A stretch of DNA of 64,000 nucleotides, from assembly GCF_041333735.1 (NCBI RefSeq), contig NZ_JBGKFB010000001.1, positions 124,001-188,000 on the forward strand, given 5' to 3'. Positions within the stretch are counted from its first letter, which is position 1. Each line of letters opens with the position of its first letter. The notes under the pieces are model-generated. The model saw only the letters and a program-made list of their open reading frames with translations, was not told where the DNA came from and searched no databases. The translations under genes were made by a program, and so were the position numbers. This stretch comes from Veillonella sp. (GTDB lineage: Bacteria; Bacillota; Negativicutes; Veillonellales; Veillonellaceae). Positions 53,161 to 62,725 of the stretch are shown in pieces.

Positions 53161-53185
53161 CGATGGTAATAAATGATTACCATCG
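53161..53185 (-). promoter_or_regulatory. Intercistronic hairpin between argB and argD
   Basis: Perfect ten-base arms CGATGGTAAT / ATTACCATCG with a five-base loop. Few T residues follow, so it may set the argB:argD ratio by partial termination or RNA protection. Confidence 0.6.
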
Positions 53186-53199
53186 CCATACCTACTATA

Positions 53200-54057
53200 T
53201 TACTTTACAAACATTGTGCCAAGACCTTCATCGGTCAATAGCTCAATAAGAATGGCATGTGGAATCTCACCATTGATGATAAATACCTTTTGGGCACCTG
53301 ATTTAATAGCCTCTAAGCAGCAATCTACTTTAGGAATCATACCGCCTGCAATAATACCATCTGCCTTTAATTGATCTGCCTCTACCATGGTAATTTTAGA
53401 GATGAGAGATTCAGGATCATGTACATCTCGTAACACACCATCAATATTGGTCATTGCCACCATTGTTTCTGCCTTTAAAGCACCTGCAATTTTCGCTGCC
53501 ACCGTATCGGCATTGATATTGTATGTCTTGCCATCAGCCCCCATACCAATGGAGGAAATAACAGGAATATATCCTCGACTAATAACATCGTCGATAATGC
53601 TTGTATCGATAGTATCGATAGAGCCTACGTACCCAAGCTCATCATTTTGTTTATGAACTTGAATCATATTACCATCAACGCCACAAAGGCCCACAGCTTT
53701 ACCACCGAGATCTGTTAAATCTGCTACGAGACCTTTATTAACCTTACCGGCTAATACCATTTGTACCACATCCATTGTCGCTTCATCAGTGACACGCAAG
53801 CCATTTGCAAAATGTGATTCAATCTGCATTGCATCCAATGTACTATTAATAGCTGGACCGCCGCCATGAACGAGGACAACTTTTACACCTACTAATTGGA
53901 GTAATAGTAAATCCTTCATAACAGATTTTTTTAATTCTTCATCAATCATGGCATTGCCGCCATATTTAACGACTACGTATTGATCGGTATATTGTTTAAT
54001 ATATGGGACGGCCGCAGTTAAGATATGCGCCCGCATTGCATTTGTTACGTCCTTCAT
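53200..54057 (-). CDS. argB: Acetylglutamate kinase
   Basis: A 285-residue amino-acid-kinase-fold enzyme that phosphorylates N-acetylglutamate. VVKYGGNAM, VLVHGGGPAINS and GLCGVDGNM are the usual ATP/substrate segments. An N-terminal extension ending AAVPYIKQY is typical of the arginine-sensitive hexameric class, so feedback control is plausible. It is 10 bp after argC and translated from ATG 54057 behind GAGGGAACT. Confidence 0.93.
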   Translation of the reverse strand: MKDVTNAMRAHILTAAVPYIKQYTDQYVVVKYGGNAMIDEELKKSVMKDLLLLQLVGVKVVLVHGGGPAINSTLDAMQIESHFANGLRVTDEATMDVVQMVLAGKVNKGLVADLTDLGGKAVGLCGVDGNMIQVHKQNDELGYVGSIDTIDTSIIDDVISRGYIPVISSIGMGADGKTYNINADTVAAKIAGALKAETMVAMTNIDGVLRDVHDPESLISKITMVEADQLKADGIIAGGMIPKVDCCLEAIKSGAQKVFIINGEIPHAILIELLTDEGLGTMFVK

Positions 54058-54067
54058 AGTTCCCTCT

Positions 54068-55018
54068 CTAACCTAATACTAGGCCTGTATCCTCTGGTAA
54101 GCCTAACGCGATGTTCATACATTGAACGGCAGCACCAGAGGCACCTTTACCTAAATTATCGAAAATGGCATTAACCATGATGCGTTCATCATTACCAGTT
54201 ACATAGATTTTCATGCTATCTGTATTGCTCATTTGATTAGCATTTAACATACCAGTATTGCTATTCTCAGTAAATGGTACAACAGTAACGACTGTGCTAT
54301 CTTTGTAAAAGTCTTCCAATGCCTGTTGCACTTTATCGATGCTAACTGTCTTTTGACATAGACGACTATGGATACCTACGGTAACTTCCATACCGGAGTA
54401 ATAATCGTCAACGATAGGGATAAAAATAGGTGCTTCACTAAGTCCACAAACATGTTGAACCTCTGGCAAATGCTTATGTTGTTGACTTAAACCATATTGA
54501 CGCGGTGCATAAAGAAAATAATCCTTTGGATTACTTTCATATTGACCAATCATCTTTTTACCGCCCCCACTATAGCCTGTTAAGGATGTAATGGTGAAAG
54601 GATAATCTGTTGGCACGAGACCGGCTTTTACAAGAGGCGCAATACACGCAATCATGCCGCTCGCATGACAGCCTGGGTTGGCAATATGCTTTTCAGTAGC
54701 AATAGCCGTTTTGTAATCAGCGCCAAGTTCTGGGAAACCATAGGCCCAATCATCAGCAGTTCTAAATGCAGTGGATGTATCAATTACCTTACAAGGCAGC
54801 TCACCGATGGCCGCTATGATTTCTTTAGATGCTGCATCAGGCAAGCAGAGAAATACAATATCTGCCTCTTTAGCCACCGCTTTAATAGCCTCTACATTTT
54901 TACGATCCTCATCAGCAGTAGCCAATAATTCTATATCTTTTCTATCAGATAACCGTTCATGAATTCTTAAACCTGTCGTACCTTCGTGACCGACAATAAA
55001 TACTTTATAGGGTGCCAT
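54068..55018 (-). CDS. argC: N-acetyl-gamma-glutamyl-phosphate reductase, type II (short) form
   Basis: A 316-residue NADP-dependent reductase, about 30 residues shorter than the E. coli ArgC type. KVFIVGHEGTTGLRIHERL is the Rossmann start and NPGCHASGMIA contains the catalytic Cys. The type II group is spread among some Proteobacteria and Negativicutes. ATG 55018 follows GAGGT by seven bases. Lies 110 bp after argF and 10 bp before argB in the arginine run. Confidence 0.9.
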   Translation of the reverse strand: MAPYKVFIVGHEGTTGLRIHERLSDRKDIELLATADEDRKNVEAIKAVAKEADIVFLCLPDAASKEIIAAIGELPCKVIDTSTAFRTADDWAYGFPELGADYKTAIATEKHIANPGCHASGMIACIAPLVKAGLVPTDYPFTITSLTGYSGGGKKMIGQYESNPKDYFLYAPRQYGLSQQHKHLPEVQHVCGLSEAPIFIPIVDDYYSGMEVTVGIHSRLCQKTVSIDKVQQALEDFYKDSTVVTVVPFTENSNTGMLNANQMSNTDSMKIYVTGNDERIMVNAIFDNLGKGASGAAVQCMNIALGLPEDTGLVLG

Positions 55019-55128
55019 AGTAAACCTCAATTCTCACCTATTGGTGACTCACACCTATTTATACAGCCCCTCAGCTATTATAAATAGGAAACAAACTATA
55101 CCATACATCACCTTCTAGGGAGATGAAA

Positions 55129-56139
55129 TTACTTCAATGGATAGTCACTAAATGTAGCAACCATAACCGCCTTAATGGTATGAAGACGATTTTCTGCTTC
55201 TTGGAAAGCTAAGGAGTTTGGTCCTTCAAATACCTCTTCAGTTACTTCAATACCATTCATGCCGAACCGTTCAAAGATATCCTTACCTACTTGAGTTTCC
55301 GTATTGTGGAATGCTGGCAAGCAGTGACAGAATTTAGTATTTGGATTACCTGTTAATGCCATCATTTCAGCATTAACTTGGAATGGTTTAAACGTATTGA
55401 TACGTTCTTCCCACATATCATAGGTATCACCCATGGTTACCCATACACCTGTGTAAATAACATCTAAACCTTTAACACCTTCGGCTACATTATCTGTACA
55501 TGTAATAGTAGCACCTGTTTCTTTTGCAACTTTCAAGCATTCTTCATAGAATGGACCTTCTGGCCAGTATTGTTTAGGACCGATGAGTCTGAAATCCATG
55601 CCCATTTTAACGGCACCACTCATTAAGGCATTACACATATTAGATTGACCGTGACCCACATAAGCATAGGAAATTTCATTTAATGGTTTGTCGATATTTT
55701 CTTGAAGTGTCAAGAAATTCGCTAATGTTTGAGTAGGATGATCCATATCAGTAAGACCATTCCAAACAGGGACGCCAGAATAGTCAGCTAATGTATCTAC
55801 ATCGGCTTGATCGAAACCTCTAAACTCGATAGCATCATACATAGATCCTAAAACACGAGCTGTGTCCTTTAAGGATTCTTTTTTATTCATTTGGGAACCT
55901 GTAGGGCCAAGATATGTTGTATGAGCACCTTGGTCCGCAGCACCGACTTCAAAGGCACAACGTGTCCGTGTAGAATCCTTTTCAAAAATTAATGCAAAGT
56001 TTTTACCTACTAATGTTTTGATTTCTTTACCTGCTTTTTTATCAGCTTTTAATTTTGCTGCTAGCTCTAAGAAGTATTTAATTTCTTCTGGTGTATATTG
56101 AAGCATTGTTTTAAATGATGTATGTTGTAAACTTTTCAT
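55129..56139 (-). CDS. argF: Ornithine carbamoyltransferase
   Basis: A 336-residue transferase that makes citrulline from ornithine and carbamoyl phosphate. Motifs [14 protein letters not shown] (carbamoyl-phosphate loop), [10 protein letters not shown] and FCHCLPAFH are complete. The FMNxKE... start ([18 protein letters not shown]) is normal for anabolic/catabolic OTCases. It is the biosynthetic OTCase of this window as opposed to the YgeW protein. Follows the M20 gene by 9 bp, precedes argC by 110 bp. Confidence 0.93.
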   Translation of the reverse strand: MKSLQHTSFKTMLQYTPEEIKYFLELAAKLKADKKAGKEIKTLVGKNFALIFEKDSTRTRCAFEVGAADQGAHTTYLGPTGSQMNKKESLKDTARVLGSMYDAIEFRGFDQADVDTLADYSGVPVWNGLTDMDHPTQTLANFLTLQENIDKPLNEISYAYVGHGQSNMCNALMSGAVKMGMDFRLIGPKQYWPEGPFYEECLKVAKETGATITCTDNVAEGVKGLDVIYTGVWVTMGDTYDMWEERINTFKPFQVNAEMMALTGNPNTKFCHCLPAFHNTETQVGKDIFERFGMNGIEVTEEVFEGPNSLAFQEAENRLHTIKAVMVATFSDYPLK

Positions 56140-56148
56140 GATAACCTC

Positions 56149-57345
56149 TTATTTCAAACTACTTTTTTCTTGTAAAAATTCGGCGGCAATAGCAGCCATC
56201 ATTGTTATACCAGGTTCTAGAATACTTTCATCAATGGTGAAAGCCTCATTATGTAACGCTGGATTACCATCAAATCCTGTACCTAACCAAAGGAAGGCAC
56301 CTTTGATTTTATGAAGATACGCGGAGAAATCTTCCGCTGCCATCGAAGGAAACTCAGGATGTACCACTGCTTCTTTACCGAGATATTTCTCTACAATAGA
56401 CGTAGCATAATCGATGGCGTCTGGATTGTTGATAGTAGCACCATGACCACGTTTATAATCTAAGGTACTCTTTGTTTTTAATAACATGTCGAGTGCTTGT
56501 AAACTTTCACCTAAACGTCGTTCAATATAATCCCGTTTTTCAGGTGCATAGGTACGGCATGTACCCTCTAGATATACATCGCCACAGCCTACATTATAGC
56601 GATCACCACCATTAATCACACCAATGGTGCACACGAGGTTTTCCATTGGGTTTGTTTCACGAGCTACCATGGATTCCACATTTACAATCCAGTTAGCAGC
56701 GGCTACGATGGCATCCACCCCATTATGAGGCTCCGCACCATGAGTCGATTTCCCTTTAATATGCACAAGGAAGTGATCCGATGCAGCCATTAAGTTACCT
56801 TTTTTAAGACCTACAGTACCTACTGGAAGTTGAGGCCATACATGAAGACCATATATTTCATCTACGTCATCAAGGATACCGCTATCTACAATGCCTTGTG
56901 CACCTGGGAATAGCGCTTCCTCTTCAGAAGGTTGGAACACAAGCTTTACAGTACCGTGCAATTGATCCTTAATAGATTGTAAAATCGCTGCGGCACCAAG
57001 CAAAATTGCTATATGGCTATCATGACCACATGCATGCATAACGCCGTCATTTTCTGATGCGAATGGCAAGCCTGTAGTTTCATGAATTGGCAATGCATCT
57101 ATATCAGCACGCAATGCGATTACTGGCCCAGGTTGAGCTCCTTCGATTTTACCGATAACAGCATAATCGGAAACATCATTTACAAAGGGAATCCCTAATT
57201 CGCCAAGAACCTTTTGAATAAATAAGGATGTATTTTTTTCTTCACCAGATAATTCTGGATGGCTATGAATATGTCGACGCCATTCCACAACTTGTTCTTT
57301 ATATTGTGCGGCATATTTCTTAATCAAATCTTGTAATGTGCTCAT
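56149..57345 (-). CDS. M20-family deacylase leading the arginine operon
   Basis: A 398-residue HipO/aminoacylase-type zinc hydrolase: HIHSHPELSGEEKNT, HACGHDSHIAI and FQPSEEEALFPGAQG. It heads the argF-argC-argB-argD run and lies 9 bp before argF. Neither argJ nor argE of the usual kind is in the window, so this protein may deacetylate N-acetylornithine (the ArgE step); that is inference. ATG 57345 follows AAGGAGA by nine bases. Confidence 0.85.
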   Translation of the reverse strand: MSTLQDLIKKYAAQYKEQVVEWRRHIHSHPELSGEEKNTSLFIQKVLGELGIPFVNDVSDYAVIGKIEGAQPGPVIALRADIDALPIHETTGLPFASENDGVMHACGHDSHIAILLGAAAILQSIKDQLHGTVKLVFQPSEEEALFPGAQGIVDSGILDDVDEIYGLHVWPQLPVGTVGLKKGNLMAASDHFLVHIKGKSTHGAEPHNGVDAIVAAANWIVNVESMVARETNPMENLVCTIGVINGGDRYNVGCGDVYLEGTCRTYAPEKRDYIERRLGESLQALDMLLKTKSTLDYKRGHGATINNPDAIDYATSIVEKYLGKEAVVHPEFPSMAAEDFSAYLHKIKGAFLWLGTGFDGNPALHNEAFTIDESILEPGITMMAAIAAEFLQEKSSLK

Positions 57346-57368
57346 TACTCTATCTCCTTTATACACTG

Positions 57369-57387
57369 TATGCATATTTTATACATA
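57369..57387 (-). promoter_or_regulatory. Possible ARG-box-type operator in the arginine operon leader
   Basis: TATGCATATTTTATACATA is a near-palindrome similar to ArgR/AhrC boxes, but its half-site spacing is one base longer than the usual box. Further AT-rich 11-base units follow in phase. It lies between the predicted start point and the first gene. Confidence 0.35.
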
Positions 57388-57416
57388 TTTTGTGTATTTT
57401 TATAACTCATGTACGT

Positions 57417-57445
57417 ATTATAATACTATTGCTCGTATTATTCAA
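57417..57445 (-). promoter_or_regulatory. Promoter of the arginine operon
   Basis: Minus-strand -35 TTGAAT (57440-57445), 17-bp spacer, -10 TATAAT (57417-57422), about 70 bases before the M20 gene. In 57446-57630 I see nothing else. Confidence 0.72.
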
Positions 57446-57630
57446 GTTTTATACATAATTATTGTATTTTTATTTGTCATTCTATGGATTAATTTTTATC
57501 ATAGTCCTTAAAACTGTAATTTACATGAACTTTATTTAGCATATAAAATACCTAATAAATATATAATTATCTTTTATATGTTAACCTATTTTATGGATAC
57601 ATTTTAGAAAACAATTTGTATAAACACACA

Positions 57631-57664
57631 AAAAAAGACACCTCCCAAAGAAGGTGTCTTTTAC
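57631..57664 (-). terminator. Intrinsic terminator after the phosphatase gene
   Basis: AAAAGACACCTT / AGGTGTCTTTT hairpin with seven-base loop and run of T on the minus strand. Confidence 0.88.
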
Positions 57665-57670
57665 TTTTAT

Positions 57671-57694
57671 ATTCTTATATTCTTATATTCTTAT
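57671..57694. repeat. 8-bp tandem repeat after the phosphatase gene
   Basis: TATTCTTA three times in perfect tandem, between the stop codon and the terminator. Short AT repeats like this can vary in copy number; here it is non-coding. Confidence 0.6.
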
Positions 57695-57714
57695 ACTTTT
57701 GTACTCTTGTGCTT

Positions 57715-59037
57715 TTATTTCTCTATCACCGACTCATCGAGCTGTGTACCATCAGGTAAGAAAGCTTTTACAATCAATTTATTTAGTGTAACAGTCATCG
57801 TCATATAGTTATTTTTTTCTCGGTCTGGTGCCACATATACATCTAAAGGATGCTCTTTCCATTTAGGACGGCGAGCATCTCCGGCTATACCAGTAAGAAT
57901 ATATAGTGGTCCTGATGCATCCCGCTCAAAGTTGCGCACATGACCTCTATTGCGATAGGAGTGTAAATGAGCTGACAACACTAAATCTACATTAAACTCA
58001 TCAAAGATTGGCATAAACAATATACCCTCTTCATCGAAGCCTACAGCACGGCTTGCACCTGGTCGGTCAAAGGCATATTGGAATGGATCACGATGCATGA
58101 GAACGACAGTCCATTTTTTCGTATTAGCTGCCAAATCTTGTCGTAGCCATTGAACCTCTACATCGTATAGATCAGGATGATGCGTATCGTGATTATCCTC
58201 ATGATTGCTTTCATATAACATCGTATCTAATACAACGTAATGGACATCGCCGAAATCATAGGAGTAATAACGGCCATTAAAGGTTTCGTTCCCATTAGGT
58301 GGTACATCAAAATAATTGAGATACGCACGAGGCTCACGCATTTTCCAATCTAATGTATACATCTCATGATTGCCTAAGGTCGGTGCTAACGGCACATTAG
58401 CACTCAATGGTCTGATGGAATTTAACCAAGTGCGCCACTGATAATCTTGTTCCCCGTTATCTACAAGGTCCCCCATGCTAATATACAGGGCCGTCCTTGG
58501 ATTGCGATGTGCGGAATCTTTAACCAGCTGTTCCCATCCGGAATAATCTCCAGACTGAGAATCTGGATAGATAAGAACATCATATACACTAGCACCAGCA
58601 GTTTCTAATGAGTACCAATCACTACGTCGATCATTGCCATAACCAACGCGATATTCGTATTTGGTACTAGGTGTTAGACCTGTCAAAGTACCCTCATGGA
58701 TATAGGTGGTACTACCGTCATCGGTAAAAACTTTATCTGTAGCGCCTATACTTTGAATATTTTCAGACCCGTCTACACGAAACTCTATGACCGCATCAGC
58801 TTCACTACTATCCGATTGCCACATAATGGTACGGCTTGTGCTATTATCTTTAGCGACAATCTGCCGAATATAACGGCCTTCAGAGTCAAGGAGCGGTTTA
58901 ATATCTTGACCACTTACAACAGCAACTGTTCTAGCTATACGACTCTGTATAGCATCTTTATATACATAACCACCTACGACTAATATAACCAAAGCTACAA
59001 TAGCTACAATTGTTTTTAATAGTTTACTTTTATTCAT
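57715..59037 (-). CDS. Membrane-anchored purple-acid-phosphatase-like metallophosphoesterase
   Basis: A 440-residue protein. Residues 5-25 are an uncleaved signal anchor (LLKTIVAIVALVILVVGGYV). Residues 50-160 are a fibronectin-III-like N-terminal domain typical of purple acid phosphatases (TLTGLTPSTKYEYRVGYG). The catalytic domain shows YPDSQSG, MGDLVDNGEQD, TLGNHEM, LMHRDPF and LSAHLHSY, the dinuclear metal blocks. It should be periplasmic and release phosphate from esters or act on nucleotides. ATG 59037; monocistronic. Confidence 0.85.
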   Translation of the reverse strand: MNKSKLLKTIVAIVALVILVVGGYVYKDAIQSRIARTVAVVSGQDIKPLLDSEGRYIRQIVAKDNSTSRTIMWQSDSSEADAVIEFRVDGSENIQSIGATDKVFTDDGSTTYIHEGTLTGLTPSTKYEYRVGYGNDRRSDWYSLETAGASVYDVLIYPDSQSGDYSGWEQLVKDSAHRNPRTALYISMGDLVDNGEQDYQWRTWLNSIRPLSANVPLAPTLGNHEMYTLDWKMREPRAYLNYFDVPPNGNETFNGRYYSYDFGDVHYVVLDTMLYESNHEDNHDTHHPDLYDVEVQWLRQDLAANTKKWTVVLMHRDPFQYAFDRPGASRAVGFDEEGILFMPIFDEFNVDLVLSAHLHSYRNRGHVRNFERDASGPLYILTGIAGDARRPKWKEHPLDVYVAPDREKNNYMTMTVTLNKLIVKAFLPDGTQLDESVIEK

Positions 59038-59123
59038 ATAGTTCCTTTATGTAAATATCTATTAAGTACTAATATGAACACATTATAAAACTTAAACTTA
59101 ACTTTAAGTCAAATAAGATTTTT

Positions 59124-59588
59124 CTATATGTCTTGAACATCTACGTTTCTATATCTAGCTGAAATACATCCCAACATATTTAATTGCGGTATGTTCCATT
59201 CATTACGTAAATAGATATCACAAGTAAGCTCATCGCCTATAGAGTTATTAGCTATAAATTGATAGCGCCCTAATTCTTCATTGCTGCATACTCTTTCAAG
59301 CTGATTTAAAGTAGTGGCACCCCAAAATCGACTAAATTCCGTCCAAATAGATTCTGCATCAGCTTGAGATAACTCAACTAGTAAACTATATTTTATGCCA
59401 ACTTTGCAGCGTTTTTTTAAGCCCTTTTCATCAGCACTACAAACCTTAGTAGAACCTTTATCAAAAGACCATTCTAGCCCATCTAATGATTGAACTTGGG
59501 TGGAAATAAGATCTTTAAATTTTGAAAAGTCTCCGAGAAAATGTTTACACGCTACCTCAAATGTATCTAGTCTATCTATATTGCTCAA
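59124..59588 (-). CDS. Hypothetical protein
   Basis: A 154-residue soluble protein starting MSNIDRLDTFEVACKHFL. No signal peptide, membrane helix or catalytic motif is visible; a Cys-rich stretch (KVCSADEKGLKKRCKVG) is the only notable feature. It is 31 bp after the carbonic anhydrase gene in the same direction and may be co-transcribed. I do not recognise a family. Confidence 0.6.
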   Translation of the reverse strand: MSNIDRLDTFEVACKHFLGDFSKFKDLISTQVQSLDGLEWSFDKGSTKVCSADEKGLKKRCKVGIKYSLLVELSQADAESIWTEFSRFWGATTLNQLERVCSNEELGRYQFIANNSIGDELTCDIYLRNEWNIPQLNMLGCISARYRNVDVQDI

Positions 59589-59619
59589 TTCACAATACCT
59601 CTATTAAATTATTTACCTA

Positions 59620-60207
59620 TTATTTTTCGTAGTATTGTTTCATTTGTGTATAGCCGTTAACGATGACTTCGATTTCACCAGTTCTAGGATGGAAGATAAG
59701 TCCATGAACAGGCACATCTTTAGGAATCAATGGGTTCATGCGCAATTCGTCTACTGTTTCTTCTACATTTTCTGCAGGATGTGTAAAACCATCAGCCCAG
59801 CGTTCCATTTCTTTTCGTACCATGTGGATTGCTTCAGGCGCAATGCCGCGAGCTAACATTTTTTCTGTTAAATCTTTCGCTGTAGTTTTAGCCATACCAC
59901 ATTCATGGTGACCAATGATAAAGATTTCGTTAACGCCTAGTTCATAGATACAAACGAGTAAGCTACGTACAATGCCATCAAAAGGACCAGTAATACAGTT
60001 ACCAGCAGTTTTTACGATTTTCGCTTCACCACGGCCAATATCCATAGAATCTTCTAAGAAGTTTACAAGGCGCGTATCCATACACGTAACAATGGCCATT
60101 TCACGACTTGGCATTTTACTACACTTTGTATCTGTTTCTACGTAACCCGTATTTTGATCTTCTACATATTCACGATTATGGGCTAAAATGTCTTCTAATA
60201 AACTCAT
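59620..60207 (-). CDS. Beta-class carbonic anhydrase
   Basis: A 195-residue zinc enzyme interconverting CO2 and bicarbonate. Zinc ligands are in TCMDTR (Cys with the Asp-Arg dyad) and GHHECGMAKT (His and Cys). The sequence belongs to the short beta class common in Firmicutes. It may supply bicarbonate for carboxylation or carbamoyl-phosphate use. ATG 60207 follows AGGAGGT by three bases. A hairpin ending 15 bases upstream can terminate the ilvBN mRNA or attenuate this gene. Confidence 0.9.
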   Translation of the reverse strand: MSLLEDILAHNREYVEDQNTGYVETDTKCSKMPSREMAIVTCMDTRLVNFLEDSMDIGRGEAKIVKTAGNCITGPFDGIVRSLLVCIYELGVNEIFIIGHHECGMAKTTAKDLTEKMLARGIAPEAIHMVRKEMERWADGFTHPAENVEETVDELRMNPLIPKDVPVHGLIFHPRTGEIEVIVNGYTQMKQYYEK

Positions 60208-60221
60208 AGTACCTCCTATAT

Positions 60222-60252
60222 AAAAAAGACCTTGGTATACAACCAAGGTCTC
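60222..60252 (-). terminator. Terminator between ilvN and carbonic anhydrase
   Basis: AGACCTTGGTT / ACCAAGGTCT stem with small loop and six T on the minus strand. It ends the ilvBN transcript; since it lies just before the carbonic anhydrase ribosome-binding site, that gene must be read through it or start inside 60208-60300. Confidence 0.82.
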
Positions 60253-60370
60253 TATATTAATAATGGTCGATATAAATATTATATCATATCGAGTTGTACA
60301 CGTTCTAAATCACTAGCTATCTTAACGCTATTATTCTCTAAAATAGTTTTATAATAGCCGTAGCTACGCC

Positions 60371-60883
60371 TTATCTATCTGGTGTAGATAATGCTTCAAT
60401 AGCAACGCTACCACCGCGCACGACTTCAATGCGGTTGACGAACATATCTTTAAATAGTGCAATCATGTCGTTATTTTTAGATACTGTTTTAACACATTGT
60501 ACGAGAACAGATTTACGATTATAATCCACAACTAATAGATCAAAGGTTTGGGCAATGCGGAAGATTTCTTGCTTATCCGCTTCTTTACAGCTATTGACCT
60601 TGATGAACAGCAATTCCTTTTTCGTAATCGGCATATCTGTAAAGTCGATAACCTTAATAACCTCTACACTGCGATTTAACTGTTTTATAATTTGTTCGTA
60701 CGTCAAATCATCGCAAGTGAGTTCAATGGTCATACGAGACATGGTAGGATCTTCAGTTTCACCTACAGTCAATGTATCAAGATTATAATTTTTACCTGCG
60801 AAGAGGCCTGAAATTTTAGCCAATACGCCGATTTGGTTTTCTACATACGCTGAAATACAGCGCTTTTCCATATGTAATTCCAT
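60371..60883 (-). CDS. ilvN: Acetolactate synthase small (regulatory) subunit
   Basis: A 170-residue regulatory subunit with an N-terminal ACT domain (ISAYVENQIGVLAKISGLFAGKNYNLDTL) that gives valine feedback control, followed by the C-terminal activation domain (RIEVVRGG). It stimulates the large subunit encoded 9 bp upstream. ATG 60883 is close behind AGGAGG. Confidence 0.93.
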   Translation of the reverse strand: MELHMEKRCISAYVENQIGVLAKISGLFAGKNYNLDTLTVGETEDPTMSRMTIELTCDDLTYEQIIKQLNRSVEVIKVIDFTDMPITKKELLFIKVNSCKEADKQEIFRIAQTFDLLVVDYNRKSVLVQCVKTVSKNNDMIALFKDMFVNRIEVVRGGSVAIEALSTPDR

Positions 60884-60891
60884 AGCCCCTC

Positions 60892-62619
60892 CTATTTTTT
60901 ATCCTTTAATAACATATCACTTAAGGACTTACCTGCTGGTACCATTGGCAATACATTAAGCTCTGTAGGAATGATAAATTCAAGTAAGGTTGGTCCATTT
61001 TTGAAAGTATCCGCCAATTGGAATCCTTTTTCGATGTCCTCTACCTTAGTAATGCGCATTGCCTTTGCACCATAAGCTTCTGCCAATTTTACAAAGTCCG
61101 GTACGTATTCGAATTCATCATTATCAATCATCTCACGTGTCACAATGGAGCTTTCATCCATCAATAAATTCGTACACGCATATCGTTTATCGTAGAATAA
61201 TTGTTGCCATTGGCGTACATTACCAAGGAAGCCATTATTCAAAATAATAAGTGTTACAGGTAAACGATAGTGCATAGCCGTAGCAAATTCTTGGATATTC
61301 ATTTGTACACCACCGTCACCACAGATAGCAAATACACGTTTATCAGGGTTGCCGATTTGAGCACCTAAGGCAGCTGGGAAACCATACCCCATCGTGCCAA
61401 GGCCTCCAGAGGTCAACATTTGATGTTGTCCTTTAAGTTCAAGGAATTGTGTGGTCCATAATTGATTTTGACCTACATCAGTAGCAACAATAGGACGTGC
61501 ATAGTGGTTATTGATGTAATCAATAACTGTTTGAGGTGTTAAGCCTACCTCATCCGCTTGTGTAACAGGACGTTCCGCCTTAAGCTGTTGTAATTGCTCA
61601 GGCCACTCACCAAGATCATGAGGTTCAATATATTCCAATAGTTTTTCAATGGCCAATTTAGCATCTGCTACGATTGGAATATCTACCTTTATATTTTTAG
61701 AAATAGATGCTGCATCTACATCGATATGGATAATCTTACAATTTTGTGCAAAGGTACTTAACTTGCCTGTAATGCGGTCGTTAAAGCGGGTACCAATGGA
61801 AATCATAACATCGCAATCCGTAAGAGCCACATTCGGAGCATAGCCACCATGAATACCAATATTGCCAAGGTATAAAGGATGACGACTATCGATGGCACCT
61901 TTCCCCATCAATGTAGTTACAACAGGAATTCCTGTTTTTTCTACTAACTGCATCATAAGATCGTTAGCACCACTAATGCTAACGCCGCCACCTAATAGGA
62001 ACAGAGGTCGTTTAGCCTTACTGATAATGGAGCACGCCTTTTTAACTTGGCCTACGTGGACTGTTGTATTTGGTTTATAGCCACGAATATTAACCTCTGT
62101 TGGATACTCATCAGAGCCCATAGCCTTTTGAATATTTTTAGGAATATCCACTAGCACAGGACCAGGGCGACCAGTACGGGCAATATAAAAGGCTTCCTTT
62201 AAAATGCGTCCCAGCTCTTTACGATCACGAACAGTAACAGCATATTTACAAATATTGCGAACAATACCAACAGTATCTACCTCTTGGAATGCATCATTCC
62301 CCATAAGCCCCAAATCAACTTGGCCTGTAATACATACGAGAGGAACACTGTCAGAATAAGCTGTAGCAATGCCTGTTACAAGATTGGTAGCACCCGGTCC
62401 AGAGGTTACCATACATACCCCTACTTTACCTGTACTACGAGCATAACCGTCTGCTGCATGAGCCAATGCTTGCTCATGACGTGGCAAAATTACTTTTACC
62501 TTGTCCTGCTTATATAATTCATCCATGATATCGATAGTGGCCGCCCCAGGATAGTTGAATAGGATATCTACCTGCTCCTCTTGAAGGGCTTTTACCACAT
62601 ATGCTGCGCCTGAAATCAT
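60892..62619 (-). CDS. ilvB: Acetolactate synthase large (catalytic) subunit
   Basis: A 575-residue TPP enzyme that joins two pyruvates to acetolactate for valine/leucine, or pyruvate and 2-oxobutyrate for isoleucine. LFNYPGAATIDIMDEL and PRHEQALAHAADGYAR (catalytic Glu) and GDGGVQMNIQEFATA (TPP/metal loop) are intact. ATG 62619 follows AAGGAGG; earlier in-frame codons are unlikely. It is the first gene of the ilvBN pair. A perfect palindrome upstream (62726-62744) may regulate it; no T-box or leader peptide was seen. Confidence 0.93.
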   Translation of the reverse strand: MISGAAYVVKALQEEQVDILFNYPGAATIDIMDELYKQDKVKVILPRHEQALAHAADGYARSTGKVGVCMVTSGPGATNLVTGIATAYSDSVPLVCITGQVDLGLMGNDAFQEVDTVGIVRNICKYAVTVRDRKELGRILKEAFYIARTGRPGPVLVDIPKNIQKAMGSDEYPTEVNIRGYKPNTTVHVGQVKKACSIISKAKRPLFLLGGGVSISGANDLMMQLVEKTGIPVVTTLMGKGAIDSRHPLYLGNIGIHGGYAPNVALTDCDVMISIGTRFNDRITGKLSTFAQNCKIIHIDVDAASISKNIKVDIPIVADAKLAIEKLLEYIEPHDLGEWPEQLQQLKAERPVTQADEVGLTPQTVIDYINNHYARPIVATDVGQNQLWTTQFLELKGQHQMLTSGGLGTMGYGFPAALGAQIGNPDKRVFAICGDGGVQMNIQEFATAMHYRLPVTLIILNNGFLGNVRQWQQLFYDKRYACTNLLMDESSIVTREMIDNDEFEYVPDFVKLAEAYGAKAMRITKVEDIEKGFQLADTFKNGPTLLEFIIPTELNVLPMVPAGKSLSDMLLKDKK

Positions 62620-62689
62620 AGGTGCCTCCTTATCTATGTAAAACATGCATATTGCGTTCTCAATATTCTCATTTGGTATATCTAAAAAA

Positions 62690-62718
62690 TTGAATATCTT
62701 ATATAGATGTGTTATACT
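62690..62718 (+). promoter_or_regulatory. Promoter of the glutaredoxin-like gene
   Basis: Plus-strand -35 TTGAAT (62690-62695), 17-bp spacer, -10 TATACT (62713-62718). Confidence 0.65.
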
Positions 62719-62725
62719 CAGTAGT

